DNA of 64,000 bases from Marinobacter sp. LQ44 (lineage in GTDB: Bacteria > Pseudomonadota > Gammaproteobacteria > Pseudomonadales > Oleiphilaceae). The stretch covers positions 2,666,001-2,730,000 of the forward strand of contig NZ_CP014754.1 of assembly GCF_001447155.2 (NCBI RefSeq). The letters run 5' to 3'. The position numbers and the translations under genes are program-made. This document shows positions 8,750 through 18,861 of the stretch, in pieces. The first letter of the stretch is position 1, and every line of letters starts with the position of its first letter. Under the pieces are notes generated by a model. The model saw only the letters and a list, made by a program, of their open reading frames with translations, did not search any database and had not been told where the DNA came from.

Positions 8750-9814
8750 TCAGGCAGGAAAGTGGCCTCGGGTCTTGTTGGCAATGCGCACCAGCATGAG
8801 CATCAGCGGTACTTCCACCAGCACACCAACCACCGTGGCCAGCGCTGCGCCGGACTGCAAGCCGAACAGCGCTATGGCGGCGGCCACCGCCAGTTCAAAG
8901 AAGTTGCTGGCACCGATCATGGCGCCGGGTGCAGCAATACAGTGGCGTACCTTCCACAATTTTGCCCAGCCGTAGGCAATAAAGAAGATCAGCACGGTCT
9001 GGATGATCAGCGGCACGGCAATCAGGGCAATGTGCAGCGGGTTTTCCAGAATAACCTCTCCCTGGAACGCGAACAGCAGTACCAGTGTGACGATCAGGGC
9101 CGCCGGAGTCACCGGGCCGAGCCGTTTCATGAACACCTCGTCGTACCAGCGCTGGCCTTGGCGTGCGATCAGGGTTCGGCGGGTCAGGTAGCCGGCGGTG
9201 AGCGGAATCACGATGTACAACACGACTGAGAGAATGACTGTATCCCAAGGCACCTGGATGTCAGAAATACCCAGCAGGAACACGACAATTGGCGCAAAGG
9301 CAAACAGCATGATGATGTCGTTCAGGGACACTTGCACCAGGGTGTAGGCGGCGTCACCACGGGTCAGGTAACTCCAGACAAACACCATGGCGGTGCAGGG
9401 TGCGGCACCCAGCAGGATAGCGCCGGCCAGGTATTCGCTCGCCAGCTCGGGGGCAATGAATGGCTCGAACACCACTATCAGGAAGAACCAGGCGATGGCA
9501 AACATGGTGAAAGGCTTGATCAGCCAGTTCACCGTAGTGGTGATGGCCAGCCCCTTGGGCTCTTTGCGCACCCCGACAATGGCGCTGAAATCAATTTGGG
9601 CCATCATTGGGAAGATCATTGCCCAGATCAGGATAGCGATGGGGATGGATACCTGTGCGTATTCAAACCGGGACAGGGTTTCCGGCACGGAGGGCGCCAG
9701 TTGGCCCAGCGCTACGCCGGCAATAATCGCCAGGGCTACCCAGACAGACAGATAGCGCCCGAAAATCCCCATGCCGCTGGATGAGGCTTCCGCGGCCAGT
9801 TCGTTACTGCTCAT
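8750..9814 (-). CDS. acr3: Arsenite efflux transporter of the ACR3 family
   Basis: Ten-helix membrane carrier that exports arsenite. The 354 residues are the usual ACR3 length (the unrelated ArsB family is about 430). The conserved cysteine needed for arsenite transport in characterised ACR3 proteins is present in LLGAAPCTAMVFVW, and the region GASNFFELAVAAAIALFG is typical of the last part of the family. It faces away from the ArsC-ArsR fusion gene, and the 219-bp gap between them holds an ArsR-like operator, so both directions are probably induced together by arsenite. Its partner enzyme is the arsenate reductase domain next door. Confidence 0.93.
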   Translation of the reverse strand: MSSNELAAEASSSGMGIFGRYLSVWVALAIIAGVALGQLAPSVPETLSRFEYAQVSIPIAILIWAMIFPMMAQIDFSAIVGVRKEPKGLAITTTVNWLIKPFTMFAIAWFFLIVVFEPFIAPELASEYLAGAILLGAAPCTAMVFVWSYLTRGDAAYTLVQVSLNDIIMLFAFAPIVVFLLGISDIQVPWDTVILSVVLYIVIPLTAGYLTRRTLIARQGQRWYDEVFMKRLGPVTPAALIVTLVLLFAFQGEVILENPLHIALIAVPLIIQTVLIFFIAYGWAKLWKVRHCIAAPGAMIGASNFFELAVAAAIALFGLQSGAALATVVGVLVEVPLMLMLVRIANKTRGHFPA

Positions 9815-9999
9815 AGCACTTCCTTAAATGGAACGTTGGTTCACGCGCTTGGACAATTGTTCTGCACTTTCCCTGCGCTCGGAATAACGATCGGTCAGAT
9901 AGTCGCTGCGGTCGTGCCGTGCTGGGCTGACTGGGGTTTCATGATTCCGGTTTCGTCCTTTACGACATCATCTTGTCACACTATTATGCATAAAATTAG

Positions 10000-10019
10000 A
10001 TATTCGAAAAAACGTATAT
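10000..10019. promoter_or_regulatory. Candidate ArsR operator in the acr3/arsC-arsR gap
   Basis: ATATTCG-N6-CGTATAT is an inverted repeat with one mismatch, 14 nt before the fusion-gene ATG. Its form resembles ArsR/SmtB binding sites. A TTGTCA (9973-9978) upstream could be a -35 element, which would put the operator over the -10 and start site. The perfect palindrome TTATGCATAA (9984-9993) lies beside it. Confidence 0.45.
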
Positions 10020-10033
10020 TTGGGGGTGTGGAT

Positions 10034-10798
10034 ATGAAGCGCCGAGTTCTGTTTATCTGTACCGCAAACAGTGCCCGTTCCATCATGGCAGAGGCCTTGC
10101 TGCGGCACATGGCCGGAGATCAGTTTGAAGTGGCCAGCGCCGGCACCCAGCCCACAGAGCCGCATCCGCTGGCGCTGCAGGTATTGTCCGAGGCCGGTAT
10201 TGCCACCGAAGGGCTGTATAGCAAACAGCTGGCCGAGCTGAAGGGTCAGTACTGGGATTACGTGATCACCCTGTGTGAAAAAGCCGCCCGGGAATGCACC
10301 GCCGCTTGCCAGGGTGCGCAGCAGATTGCCTGGGACTTTCCGGACCCGGCAGAGACCAACCGCCACGCTACGTTTGCCCTGACGTTGAAAGAGCTGAAGG
10401 AGCGCCTTGGCCTCTTTACCCTGGTGCACCAGAAAGAAACCGGCCTGAAACCCGCCGACTACAGCCCGGTTGCGATCTTCAAGGCCATGGCCGACGACCT
10501 GCGCCTGGCCGCCCTGTTACTGATCAAGGATCAGGAAAAACTGTGCGTATGTGAGCTGACCGAAGCCTTCGAGGTGTCGCAACCCAAAGTCAGCCGTCAC
10601 CTGGCGAGCCTGCGGGATGCCGGGCTTCTGGAAACCGAGCGTCGTGGCCAATGGGTCTATTATTACCTTAACCCCCGGCTACCGGCCTGGGTGGCGCGGG
10701 TGCTGGATGAGACCGCTCAGAGTAACAGGGCATTGATTGAGCGCCCCCTGGCGCAATTGCAGGCGATGGCAGACCGGCCTGTTGTGCAGTGCCCCTGA
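10034..10798 (+). CDS. Fused arsenate reductase (ArsC, LMW-PTP fold) and ArsR-type repressor
   Basis: A 254-residue two-domain protein. Residues 1 to about 140 form a low-molecular-weight phosphatase-type arsenate reductase: P-loop CTANSARS with nucleophile Cys9, a redox pair Cys81 (ITLC) and Cys88 (AREC) as in thioredoxin-coupled reductases, and the acid loop WDFPDPAE. Residues about 145-240 form a winged-helix ArsR domain with recognition helix SQPKVSRHLASLRDAG and a Cys161-x-Cys163 pair (LCVCELTEA), which is two of the three cysteines of the E. coli ArsR arsenite site. The ATG at 10034 follows GGGGGTG; the frame is open upstream but codes nothing recognisable. It is inferred to repress its own promoter and acr3. 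Confidence 0.92.
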   Translation: MKRRVLFICTANSARSIMAEALLRHMAGDQFEVASAGTQPTEPHPLALQVLSEAGIATEGLYSKQLAELKGQYWDYVITLCEKAARECTAACQGAQQIAWDFPDPAETNRHATFALTLKELKERLGLFTLVHQKETGLKPADYSPVAIFKAMADDLRLAALLLIKDQEKLCVCELTEAFEVSQPKVSRHLASLRDAGLLETERRGQWVYYYLNPRLPAWVARVLDETAQSNRALIERPLAQLQAMADRPVVQCP

Positions 10799-10843
10799 TC
10801 ATTTCATAAATACACGGATTGCGAACGTCGCAAGGAGATCACG

Positions 10844-11848
10844 ATGAGCAAGATCAAAGTAGGTATTAACGGATTTGGACGCATTGGCCGGCTGGCGCTG
10901 CGGGCTGCCTGGGACTGGCCGGAACTGGAGTTCGTTGCCATCAATGACCCGGGAGCAGGTGCGGCAAGCCTCGCGCACCTGCTGAATTTCGACAGTATCC
11001 ATGGCCGCTGGAGCCATGAAGCCAGTGCCGATGGCGACGACATGGTGATTGAAGGACAGCGCCTGCGCGTTACCCGAAACCGGGCCATTTCGGACACCGA
11101 CTGGTCGGGCTGTGATCTGGTGATTGAAGCCAGCGGCGTGAACAAGAAAGTCGAGGTTTTGCAGGCCTACCTGGACCAGGGGGTGAAGCGGGTGGTCGTC
11201 ACCGCGCCGGTAAAGGAAGCGGGCGCCAAGAACATTGTGATGGGGGTGAACGAACACATCTTCGACCCGGCCACCGATCGGATTATCACCGCGGCCTCTT
11301 GCACCACCAACTGCCTGGCCCCGGTGGTCAAAGTGATCCATGAGAAACTGGGCATCAAGCACGGGTCCATCACCACCATTCACAGCCTGACCAACACCCA
11401 GACCATCATCGATGCGCCCCACAAGGATCTGCGCCGGGCCCGGGCCTGTGGCAGTTCACTGATTCCCACCAGTACCGGTTCTGCGACCGCGATTATCGAG
11501 ATCTTTCCGGAGCTCAAGGGCCGGCTGGACGGCCACGCGGTGCGGATTCCGCTCACCAACGCGTCACTGACCGACTGTGTTTTCGAAGTGGAAAAGCCCA
11601 CGGACGTGGAGACGGTTAACAGGCTGCTGAAAGAAGCCGCCGAGGGCGAGCTGAAAGACATTCTGGGCTATGAAGAGCGTCCACTGGTGTCCATCGATTA
11701 CAAAACCGATCCCCGTTCATCCATCGTTGATGCGCTGTCCACGTTGGTTATCAACGGCACCCAGGTGAAGATCTACGCCTGGTACGACAACGAGTGGGGT
11801 TATGCCAACCGTACCGCCGAGCTGGCGCGCAAGGTGGGCCTGGCCTGA
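10844..11848 (+). CDS. ArsJ-associated glyceraldehyde-3-phosphate dehydrogenase
   Basis: A 334-residue type I GAPDH with NAD site [13 protein letters not shown], catalytic Cys153 in [12 protein letters not shown], and the C-terminal [11 protein letters not shown]. In ars operons such an enzyme uses arsenate in place of phosphate to make 1-arseno-3-phosphoglycerate, which ArsJ then exports. Here arsJ begins 1 nt after the stop codon, a direct coupling that supports this role rather than housekeeping glycolysis. It lies 45 nt after the ArsC-ArsR fusion, with AAGGAG before the ATG. The arsenate role is inferred from context and from the known ArsJ pathway. Confidence 0.93.
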   Translation: MSKIKVGINGFGRIGRLALRAAWDWPELEFVAINDPGAGAASLAHLLNFDSIHGRWSHEASADGDDMVIEGQRLRVTRNRAISDTDWSGCDLVIEASGVNKKVEVLQAYLDQGVKRVVVTAPVKEAGAKNIVMGVNEHIFDPATDRIITAASCTTNCLAPVVKVIHEKLGIKHGSITTIHSLTNTQTIIDAPHKDLRRARACGSSLIPTSTGSATAIIEIFPELKGRLDGHAVRIPLTNASLTDCVFEVEKPTDVETVNRLLKEAAEGELKDILGYEERPLVSIDYKTDPRSSIVDALSTLVINGTQVKIYAWYDNEWGYANRTAELARKVGLA

Positions 11849-11849
11849 T

Positions 11850-13043
11850 ATGAATGCCGCCATTCGCCAGTACCTGGTCATCACCGGCAACTACTGGGCC
11901 TTCACTCTCACGGATGGAGCCCTGCGGATGCTGGTGGTACTGCATTTCCACCAGCTGGGTTATTCACCCCTGGAAATTGCCCTGTTGTTCATCTTCTACG
12001 AGTTCTTCGGGGTGGTAACCAACCTGGTGGGCGGTTATCTGGGGGCCCGTATGGGCCTGAACCGTACCATGAACATCGGGCTGTTCCTGCAGATTGTGGC
12101 GCTGGCCATGCTGGCGGTACCGTCGACCATGTTGACGGTCGTCTGGGTGATGGTTGCCCAGGCGCTGTCTGGTATCGCCAAAGACCTCAACAAGATGTCC
12201 GCCAAGAGCGGCATCAAATTGCTGGTGCCGGATGAGCAACAGGGCACCTTGTACAAGTGGGTGGCCATTCTCACCGGCTCCAAGAACACCCTTAAAGGGG
12301 TAGGTTTCTTCCTGGGTGGCGTGCTGCTAATGGCGGCCGGCTTTACAGGTGCCGTGGTGATCATGGCGGTGGCTCTGGGGCTGGTATGGCTGGCCAGCCT
12401 GTTCCTGCTTAAACAGGAGCTGGGCAAGAGCAAGGCCAAGCCCAAGTTCACCGATATTCTGTCCAAGAGCCGGGCGATTAACGTGCTGTCTGCCGCGCGG
12501 ATGTTCCTGTTTGGTGCCCGGGATGTGTGGTTTGTGGTGGCGTTGCCGGTGTACCTGCACACCGTATTTGGCTGGGACCACTGGAAAGTGGGCGGCTTTA
12601 TGGCCAGCTGGATCATCGGCTATGGCTTTATCCAGACCATAGCCCCCAGGATTACCGGCAATATGGAAGGCAAGAAACCGGCGGTACTCTGGGCGGCGTT
12701 TCTGGCGCTTATTCCGGCAGCCATTGCCAGTGGCCTGATGGCGGGCTGGTCGCAACAGGTGGTCATTGTCGGGGGCTTGTTGCTGTTCGGCGTGCTGTTT
12801 GCCATCAACTCCTCCCTGCACAGCTACCTGATCGTCAGCTACGCCCGGGGCGACGGCGTGTCGCTGGATGTGGGGTTCTATTACATGTCCAACGCTGCCG
12901 GCCGGTTGTTAGGTACCATCCTGTCCGGTTGGGTGTATCAGGTGTATGGGTTGGAGGCCTGTTTGTGGATTTCGGCGGGGCTGGTTGCTATGGCGGCTTC
13001 GCTATCAATGCTGCTGCCTGAGCGGCGACAGGTGATGGCCTGA
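11850..13043 (+). CDS. arsJ: Organoarsenical efflux MFS transporter ArsJ
   Basis: A 397-residue, roughly 12-helix carrier of the major facilitator superfamily. The N-terminus MNAAIRQYLVITGNYWAFTL, the segment GIAKDLNKMSAKSGIKLL and the region LTGSKNTLKGVGFFLGG are as I remember ArsJ. The known role is export of 1-arseno-3-phosphoglycerate made by the partner GAPDH, which ends 1 nt upstream. The ATG at 11850 is set by this coupling; the frame is open 16 codons upstream but that would overlap GAPDH. It ends 8 nt before a convergent outer-membrane protein gene. Confidence 0.93.
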   Translation: MNAAIRQYLVITGNYWAFTLTDGALRMLVVLHFHQLGYSPLEIALLFIFYEFFGVVTNLVGGYLGARMGLNRTMNIGLFLQIVALAMLAVPSTMLTVVWVMVAQALSGIAKDLNKMSAKSGIKLLVPDEQQGTLYKWVAILTGSKNTLKGVGFFLGGVLLMAAGFTGAVVIMAVALGLVWLASLFLLKQELGKSKAKPKFTDILSKSRAINVLSAARMFLFGARDVWFVVALPVYLHTVFGWDHWKVGGFMASWIIGYGFIQTIAPRITGNMEGKKPAVLWAAFLALIPAAIASGLMAGWSQQVVIVGGLLLFGVLFAINSSLHSYLIVSYARGDGVSLDVGFYYMSNAAGRLLGTILSGWVYQVYGLEACLWISAGLVAMAASLSMLLPERRQVMA

Positions 13044-13050
13044 GCGGGTA

Positions 13051-13677
13051 CTAAAAACGTACCACCAGGCCAGCACTGGCTTCTACCTGCAGGTATCCGC
13101 TGCTGCGGAACTTGAGCTCACATCCCCCGGAGCAGAACACCGAGCCACCGGAATCCAGGGCGGTGTAGACACCCCGCAGGTCCAGTCGCAGGCGCAATTG
13201 TTCACTCAGGAAAAACTGGTAGCCGCCGCCGAGCGACAGGGCGGCTCGGTGGTGGGTGTCGTAACTGGAATCGTCCGGCTCTAGCCGGGTAACGCCCAGC
13301 ACGCCGGAGACAAACCCGCCATAGGTTTTACCGCCCGGAAAGTAGAGCCCGCCAAACTGCAGCTGGTAGATGGTCAGGTCGATGGACCGGGTGCCCGGTG
13401 CGAATAACCCGTTGTCCAGCCTAGCCGAGGTGCTTTGTCGGCCAAAGTAGAGCTCGCCCTGTTTGCCGGCTTCCGGCAGGTCGAAGTTGACCACCAGCCC
13501 ATGGCTGACGGAATCGCGAAAGCGGATCTGGTCATCGGTGCTGGCGCCGGCCGTCTCGATATCCACCGAGCCACCCATGCGATAACCGGCAAACGGTGAC
13601 AAACCGATGTCTGCCGCTGCCGGTGATGAGGCCAGCGCCAGGGTGAGTGTGACAGCGGTGAGGGTTCGAATGTTCAT
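13051..13677 (-). CDS. Predicted outer-membrane beta-barrel protein, unknown function
   Basis: A 208-residue secreted protein. The first 22 residues form a Sec signal peptide (hydrophobic core AVTLTLALA, cleavage after SSPAAA). The mature part alternates polar and hydrophobic residues, with repeated Gly-Tyr/Phe strand patterns (LQFGGLYF, GGGYQFFL) and ends in phenylalanine (SAGLVVRF), the typical barrel C-terminus. A Cys pair (FCSGGCELKF) may form a loop disulfide. I do not recognise the family. The start at 13677 is chosen for the signal peptide; a longer frame upstream adds an uncharacteristic leader. It is convergent with arsJ and divergent from the SDR gene, so it appears to be transcribed alone. 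Confidence 0.7.
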   Translation of the reverse strand: MNIRTLTAVTLTLALASSPAAADIGLSPFAGYRMGGSVDIETAGASTDDQIRFRDSVSHGLVVNFDLPEAGKQGELYFGRQSTSARLDNGLFAPGTRSIDLTIYQLQFGGLYFPGGKTYGGFVSGVLGVTRLEPDDSSYDTHHRAALSLGGGYQFFLSEQLRLRLDLRGVYTALDSGGSVFCSGGCELKFRSSGYLQVEASAGLVVRF

Positions 13678-13792
13678 GGGCGCCGATACTCTGCGGTGGG
13701 TTACTGGCAAGATGGTGTGCAATGGTGTAACCATTACAGATTCGGCAGACCCTGCCAATAGGGCTGAACAAACCGTGTAAAAGGGAGGTGTT

Positions 13793-14464
13793 ATGTCTGA
13801 ACCCCAAGTGGTTGTGATTACCGGTGCCAACCGTGGCATTGGCCTGGAACTGGCCCGGCATTACGCGCGGGAGGGCTGTGAGGTGATCGGCGTATGCCGG
13901 CAGTCCTCGGACGAGCTGGCTAAGGTTGCGAATCAGGTGATTGATGGGGTGGATGTCACCACCGATGCCGGTATTGACGCGCTCAAAACCGGCCTTGCGG
14001 GCAAGTCCATCAGCCTGCTGATCAACAACGCCGGGCTGTTGCAGGATGAACAGCTGGGCAGTATCGATTTCGATTCCATCCGCACCCAGATGGAAATCAA
14101 CGCCTACGCACCCCTCAGGGTCACCGAAGCCCTGGTGCCGCAAATCCGTGAAGGCGGCAAGATCGCCAACATCACCAGCCGCATGGGTTCCATTGCTGAC
14201 AACGACTCCGGCGGCCGCTACGGCTATCGTGCCTCCAAGGCGGCCCTCAACGCTTTTGGCAAATCACTGGCCGTGGACCTGAAACCGCGGGGCATTGCGG
14301 TGGCTCAGTTACATCCCGGTTATGTGAAGACCCGAATGGTGAATTTTGGTGGTTTGATCACTCCGGAAGAGTCCGCCAAAGGGCTGGCCGAGCGTATTGC
14401 CAACCTGAACCTGGAGAACTCCGGTTCGTTCTGGCACAGCAACGGTGAGGAACTGCCCTGGTGA
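13793..14464 (+). CDS. Short-chain dehydrogenase/reductase
   Basis: A 223-residue classical SDR with a Rossmann fold: cofactor motif TGANRGIG (about 10-17), NNAG (about 79-82), catalytic Ser in ITSRMGS and the YxxxK pair in YRASKAALNAF, then HPGYVKTRM. The short length and the pattern are those of small cytosolic carbonyl or C-factor-like reductases. GGGAGG precedes the ATG. The substrate cannot be told. It is followed after 88 bp by an MFS gene on the same strand. Confidence 0.87.
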   Translation: MSEPQVVVITGANRGIGLELARHYAREGCEVIGVCRQSSDELAKVANQVIDGVDVTTDAGIDALKTGLAGKSISLLINNAGLLQDEQLGSIDFDSIRTQMEINAYAPLRVTEALVPQIREGGKIANITSRMGSIADNDSGGRYGYRASKAALNAFGKSLAVDLKPRGIAVAQLHPGYVKTRMVNFGGLITPEESAKGLAERIANLNLENSGSFWHSNGEELPW

Positions 14465-14552
14465 GCCGGGGCTACCGGGCACCAAAGTAGTATGGGCAGG
14501 CCATTGGTGGGCGAGCTAGGCTGCAGGCACCATCGGTAAAAAAGATAACAGT

Positions 14553-15728
14553 ATGATCGGAGTACTTCGAAGTTATCCCCTTCCGGTGATTGTGCTGGCA
14601 CAACTGTTTGGCACGTCCCTCTGGTTCAGTATTAATGGGGTCTGGTTATCCCTGGCTGGTGAGCTGGGGCTGGCGGAATCGGATCTGGGGCGGCTTACCC
14701 TGTCGGTTCAGGCCGGATTTATTGTCGGTACGCTGACCCTGGCGGTTACCGGGCTGGCCGACCGTTTTGGCGCCAGTCGGATTTTTCTGGTCTCCAGCGT
14801 CCTGGGCGCCCTGGCCAATGCCGGTTTTGTCCTGGTTGCTGGGGTGTTTCCGGTGGATAGTCTGTTGCGATTCGCCACTGGTCTGTGCCTGGCTGGTATC
14901 TACCCTCTGGGCATGAAGCTGGTGATTGCCTGGACGCCCAAGCACGCGGGCGCTGCTTTGGCGTGGTTGGTGGGCATGCTCACGTTGGGCACTGCGCTGC
15001 CTCATTTGATGCGGGGTGCCACCCTGGGTCTGCCGTGGGAGTGGCCATTGCTGGCGGCGTCGGTTCTGGCGATCGTGGGCGGATTGCTGGTATTCCTGCT
15101 CGGCGATGGCCCGCACCTGCCCAAAGCCAAGGGTGGGCTACCCATCACTCAGGGCCTGGCAGCCCTGCGAATTTCAAGGTTCCGGGCGGTGGCCGGCGGT
15201 TACTTTGGCCACATGTGGGAGCTCTATGCGTTCTGGACTCTGGTGCCGTTACTGATCGCCCGGGAGTTAAACCGCCTGGGGCAGGGTGAGGCGCTGGTGC
15301 CCTGGCTATCGTTCGCGGTCATCGGTATCGGCGCGGCCGGCTGTATCGGCGGTGGCCGGCTCAGTCGAACCCGGGGCAGTGAGTGGGTGGCGCGGCGGGC
15401 GCTGATGGTCTCCGGGGCGCTGTGCCTGCTGTACCCCTGGTTGAACGGCCTGTCGCCAACACTGCTGATCGCGTTACTGATGATCTGGGGCATTGCCGTG
15501 GTGGCGGATTCGCCCCAGTTCTCGGCTCTGGCGGCGGCTACCGCACCGAAAGAAACGGTTGGTTCCTCACTGGCGGTGATGAATGCCGTCGGGTTTGGTC
15601 TGACGCTGCCGGCTATCTGGATCACCAGCGGGCTCTGGAGCCCCTGGGGTGTGTGGGTGGCGTTACTGTTGCTGCCGGGCCCGGTGTTCGGATTGCTGTC
15701 GCTGGGCCGAGGCAAGGCGCCAGCCTGA
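14553..15728 (+). CDS. Major facilitator superfamily transporter, substrate unknown
   Basis: A 391-residue membrane protein with about 12 hydrophobic helices. The MFS loop motif between helices 2 and 3 is present as GLADRFGASRIF, and helix 1 reads AQLFGTSLWFS. It resembles uncharacterised MFS proteins in which a long conserved first half (CLAGIYPLGMKLVIAWTPK) stands out. The ATG at 14553 has no clear Shine-Dalgarno sequence. The next gene starts 43 nt after its stop. No neighbour reveals the substrate. Confidence 0.82.
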   Translation: MIGVLRSYPLPVIVLAQLFGTSLWFSINGVWLSLAGELGLAESDLGRLTLSVQAGFIVGTLTLAVTGLADRFGASRIFLVSSVLGALANAGFVLVAGVFPVDSLLRFATGLCLAGIYPLGMKLVIAWTPKHAGAALAWLVGMLTLGTALPHLMRGATLGLPWEWPLLAASVLAIVGGLLVFLLGDGPHLPKAKGGLPITQGLAALRISRFRAVAGGYFGHMWELYAFWTLVPLLIARELNRLGQGEALVPWLSFAVIGIGAAGCIGGGRLSRTRGSEWVARRALMVSGALCLLYPWLNGLSPTLLIALLMIWGIAVVADSPQFSALAAATAPKETVGSSLAVMNAVGFGLTLPAIWITSGLWSPWGVWVALLLLPGPVFGLLSLGRGKAPA

Positions 15729-15771
15729 TACAATAGCCCGATTCCAGCCGCCCCATCTGTTACGGACCGCC

Positions 15772-17472
<1,701 letters not shown>

Positions 17473-17573
17473 GGGCGTCGCCTGTAGATACTTATGAGTT
17501 GTTTTCCCTGCATGGTAACGGGCTGGCGGCGTGCTGCAAGAAAATTTGAACAATGACGTCTATATTTCAAATG

Positions 17574-17607
17574 CTGTAACAAAGTTGTCACAGACACTCC
17601 TTAGGAT
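17574..17607 (+). promoter_or_regulatory. Pho box and -10 of the pst operon
   Basis: CTGTAAC-AAAG-TTGTCAC (17574-17591) has the 7-4-7 direct-repeat form of a PhoB site, close to the consensus CTGTCAT. TAGGAT (17602-17607) follows after exactly 10 nt, so PhoB would replace the -35 contact. The pstS ATG is 56 nt further on. Confidence 0.8.
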
Positions 17608-17663
17608 GCACTCATCGGTAAAGCAGATACATACACAACGTCCACCGATATTGGAGACTCAAC

Positions 17664-18713
17664 GTGATGAAACTGAAAGCAGCTCTTGCCTCTGTTGCCC
17701 TGGCTGGCAGCATTGCGGTGGTATCTACCCCGGCCATGGCCCGTGATACCGTAAACATCGTGGGTTCTTCCACGGTTTACCCGTTCGCCACTGTGGTTGC
17801 CGAGCGTTTTGGCCGTAACACCGACTTCCCGACCCCGAAGCTTGAGTCTACCGGCTCCGGCGGTGGTCTGAAGCTGTTCTGTGCCGGTATCGGTACCCAG
17901 CACCCGGACATCACCAACGCTTCCCGTCGCATGAAGACCAGCGAATTCCAGGACTGCCAGAACAACGGCGTGAAGGACATCACCGAAGTGCGCATTGGCA
18001 GTGATGGCATTGTAATTGCCGCTGGCAACGATGCTCCTGAACTGAACCTGTCTCTGCAGCAGCTGTTCCTGGCCCTGGCCAAAGACGTTCCGAACCCGGA
18101 TGGCGGCGAAAACCTGGTGCCGAACCCGTACAAGAACTGGAGCGACATCAGCTCTGATCTGCCCAACATCGCCATCAGCGTAATGGGCCCGCCTCCGACT
18201 TCCGGTACCCGTGACGCCTTCGTGGAAATCGCAATGGAAGGTGGCTGTAAGAAGTACGACTGGATCAAGTCCAAGAGCAAGGGCGACATGCGCGCCATCT
18301 GCCACAACATGCGTGAAGACGGTGCCTTCATCGAAGCCGGTGAAAACGACAATCTGATCGTGCAGCGGCTGATGCGTGATAATGGTATTTACGGTGTATT
18401 CGGCTTCAGTTTCTACGAAGAGAACCGCAACCAGCTGCAAGTTGCCAACATTGATGGCGTTGCACCCACCCAAGAAACCATCGGTGATGACAGCTATCCG
18501 GTTGCCCGTTCCATGTTCTTCTACGTGAAGAAAGCCCACGTGGGTGTGGTTCCCGGCATCCAGGAATATGTTAACGAGTTCACCAGCGAAGGTGCTTGGG
18601 GCGATAACGGCTATCTGGTAGACGTAGGTCTGATCCCGAACCCGCGTGATGTGCGCATGCAGGTGGCCAAGGATGTCAAGGCCCTGAAAACCATGACCGG
18701 TAACGAGCTGTAA
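17664..18713 (+). CDS. pstS: Periplasmic phosphate-binding protein PstS
   Basis: Substrate-binding protein of the high-affinity phosphate ABC importer. The 349 residues include a signal peptide ending STPAMA before RDTVNIVGSSTVYPF, the start of the mature binding domain. Phosphate-contact regions are visible as GSSTVYP, ESTGSGGGLKLF and MGPPPTSGTRDAF. It belongs to the longer PstS type seen in Pseudomonas and marine bacteria rather than the E. coli form. A Pho box directs the operon. A spacer of 148 bp with two hairpins separates it from pstC, which probably allows more PstS than permease to be made. Confidence 0.95.
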   Translation: MMKLKAALASVALAGSIAVVSTPAMARDTVNIVGSSTVYPFATVVAERFGRNTDFPTPKLESTGSGGGLKLFCAGIGTQHPDITNASRRMKTSEFQDCQNNGVKDITEVRIGSDGIVIAAGNDAPELNLSLQQLFLALAKDVPNPDGGENLVPNPYKNWSDISSDLPNIAISVMGPPPTSGTRDAFVEIAMEGGCKKYDWIKSKSKGDMRAICHNMREDGAFIEAGENDNLIVQRLMRDNGIYGVFGFSFYEENRNQLQVANIDGVAPTQETIGDDSYPVARSMFFYVKKAHVGVVPGIQEYVNEFTSEGAWGDNGYLVDVGLIPNPRDVRMQVAKDVKALKTMTGNEL

Positions 18714-18728
18714 GGCTCGCTAAGCCGG

Positions 18729-18781
18729 AGACCAGGGATGGTCTGTAATGCGAGGGAGCGCGGCCTTAAGGCTGCGTTCCC
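18729..18781 (+). other. Two hairpins in the pstS-pstC spacer
   Basis: AGACCA-GGGA-TGGTCT (18729-18744) is a 6-bp hairpin. A 12-bp stem with two G-U pairs and a TTAA loop follows (18754-18765 with 18770-18781). Only a short, mixed T-run comes after it, so partial termination or protection of the pstS mRNA 3' end is more likely than full termination. Confidence 0.6.
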
Positions 18782-18861
18782 TTGTTGCATTAAAGTAAAT
18801 ATCCTTTGGGCTTTGCTGGCACGATAAGCCAGCGAGAAACCCTTCCAGGAAAGAGACAGTT

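Noticed and set aside
9818..10033. Upstream extension of the ArsC-ArsR open frame
   Set aside because: The frame is open but the extra residues are not family-like, and the operator and ribosome site lie inside it.
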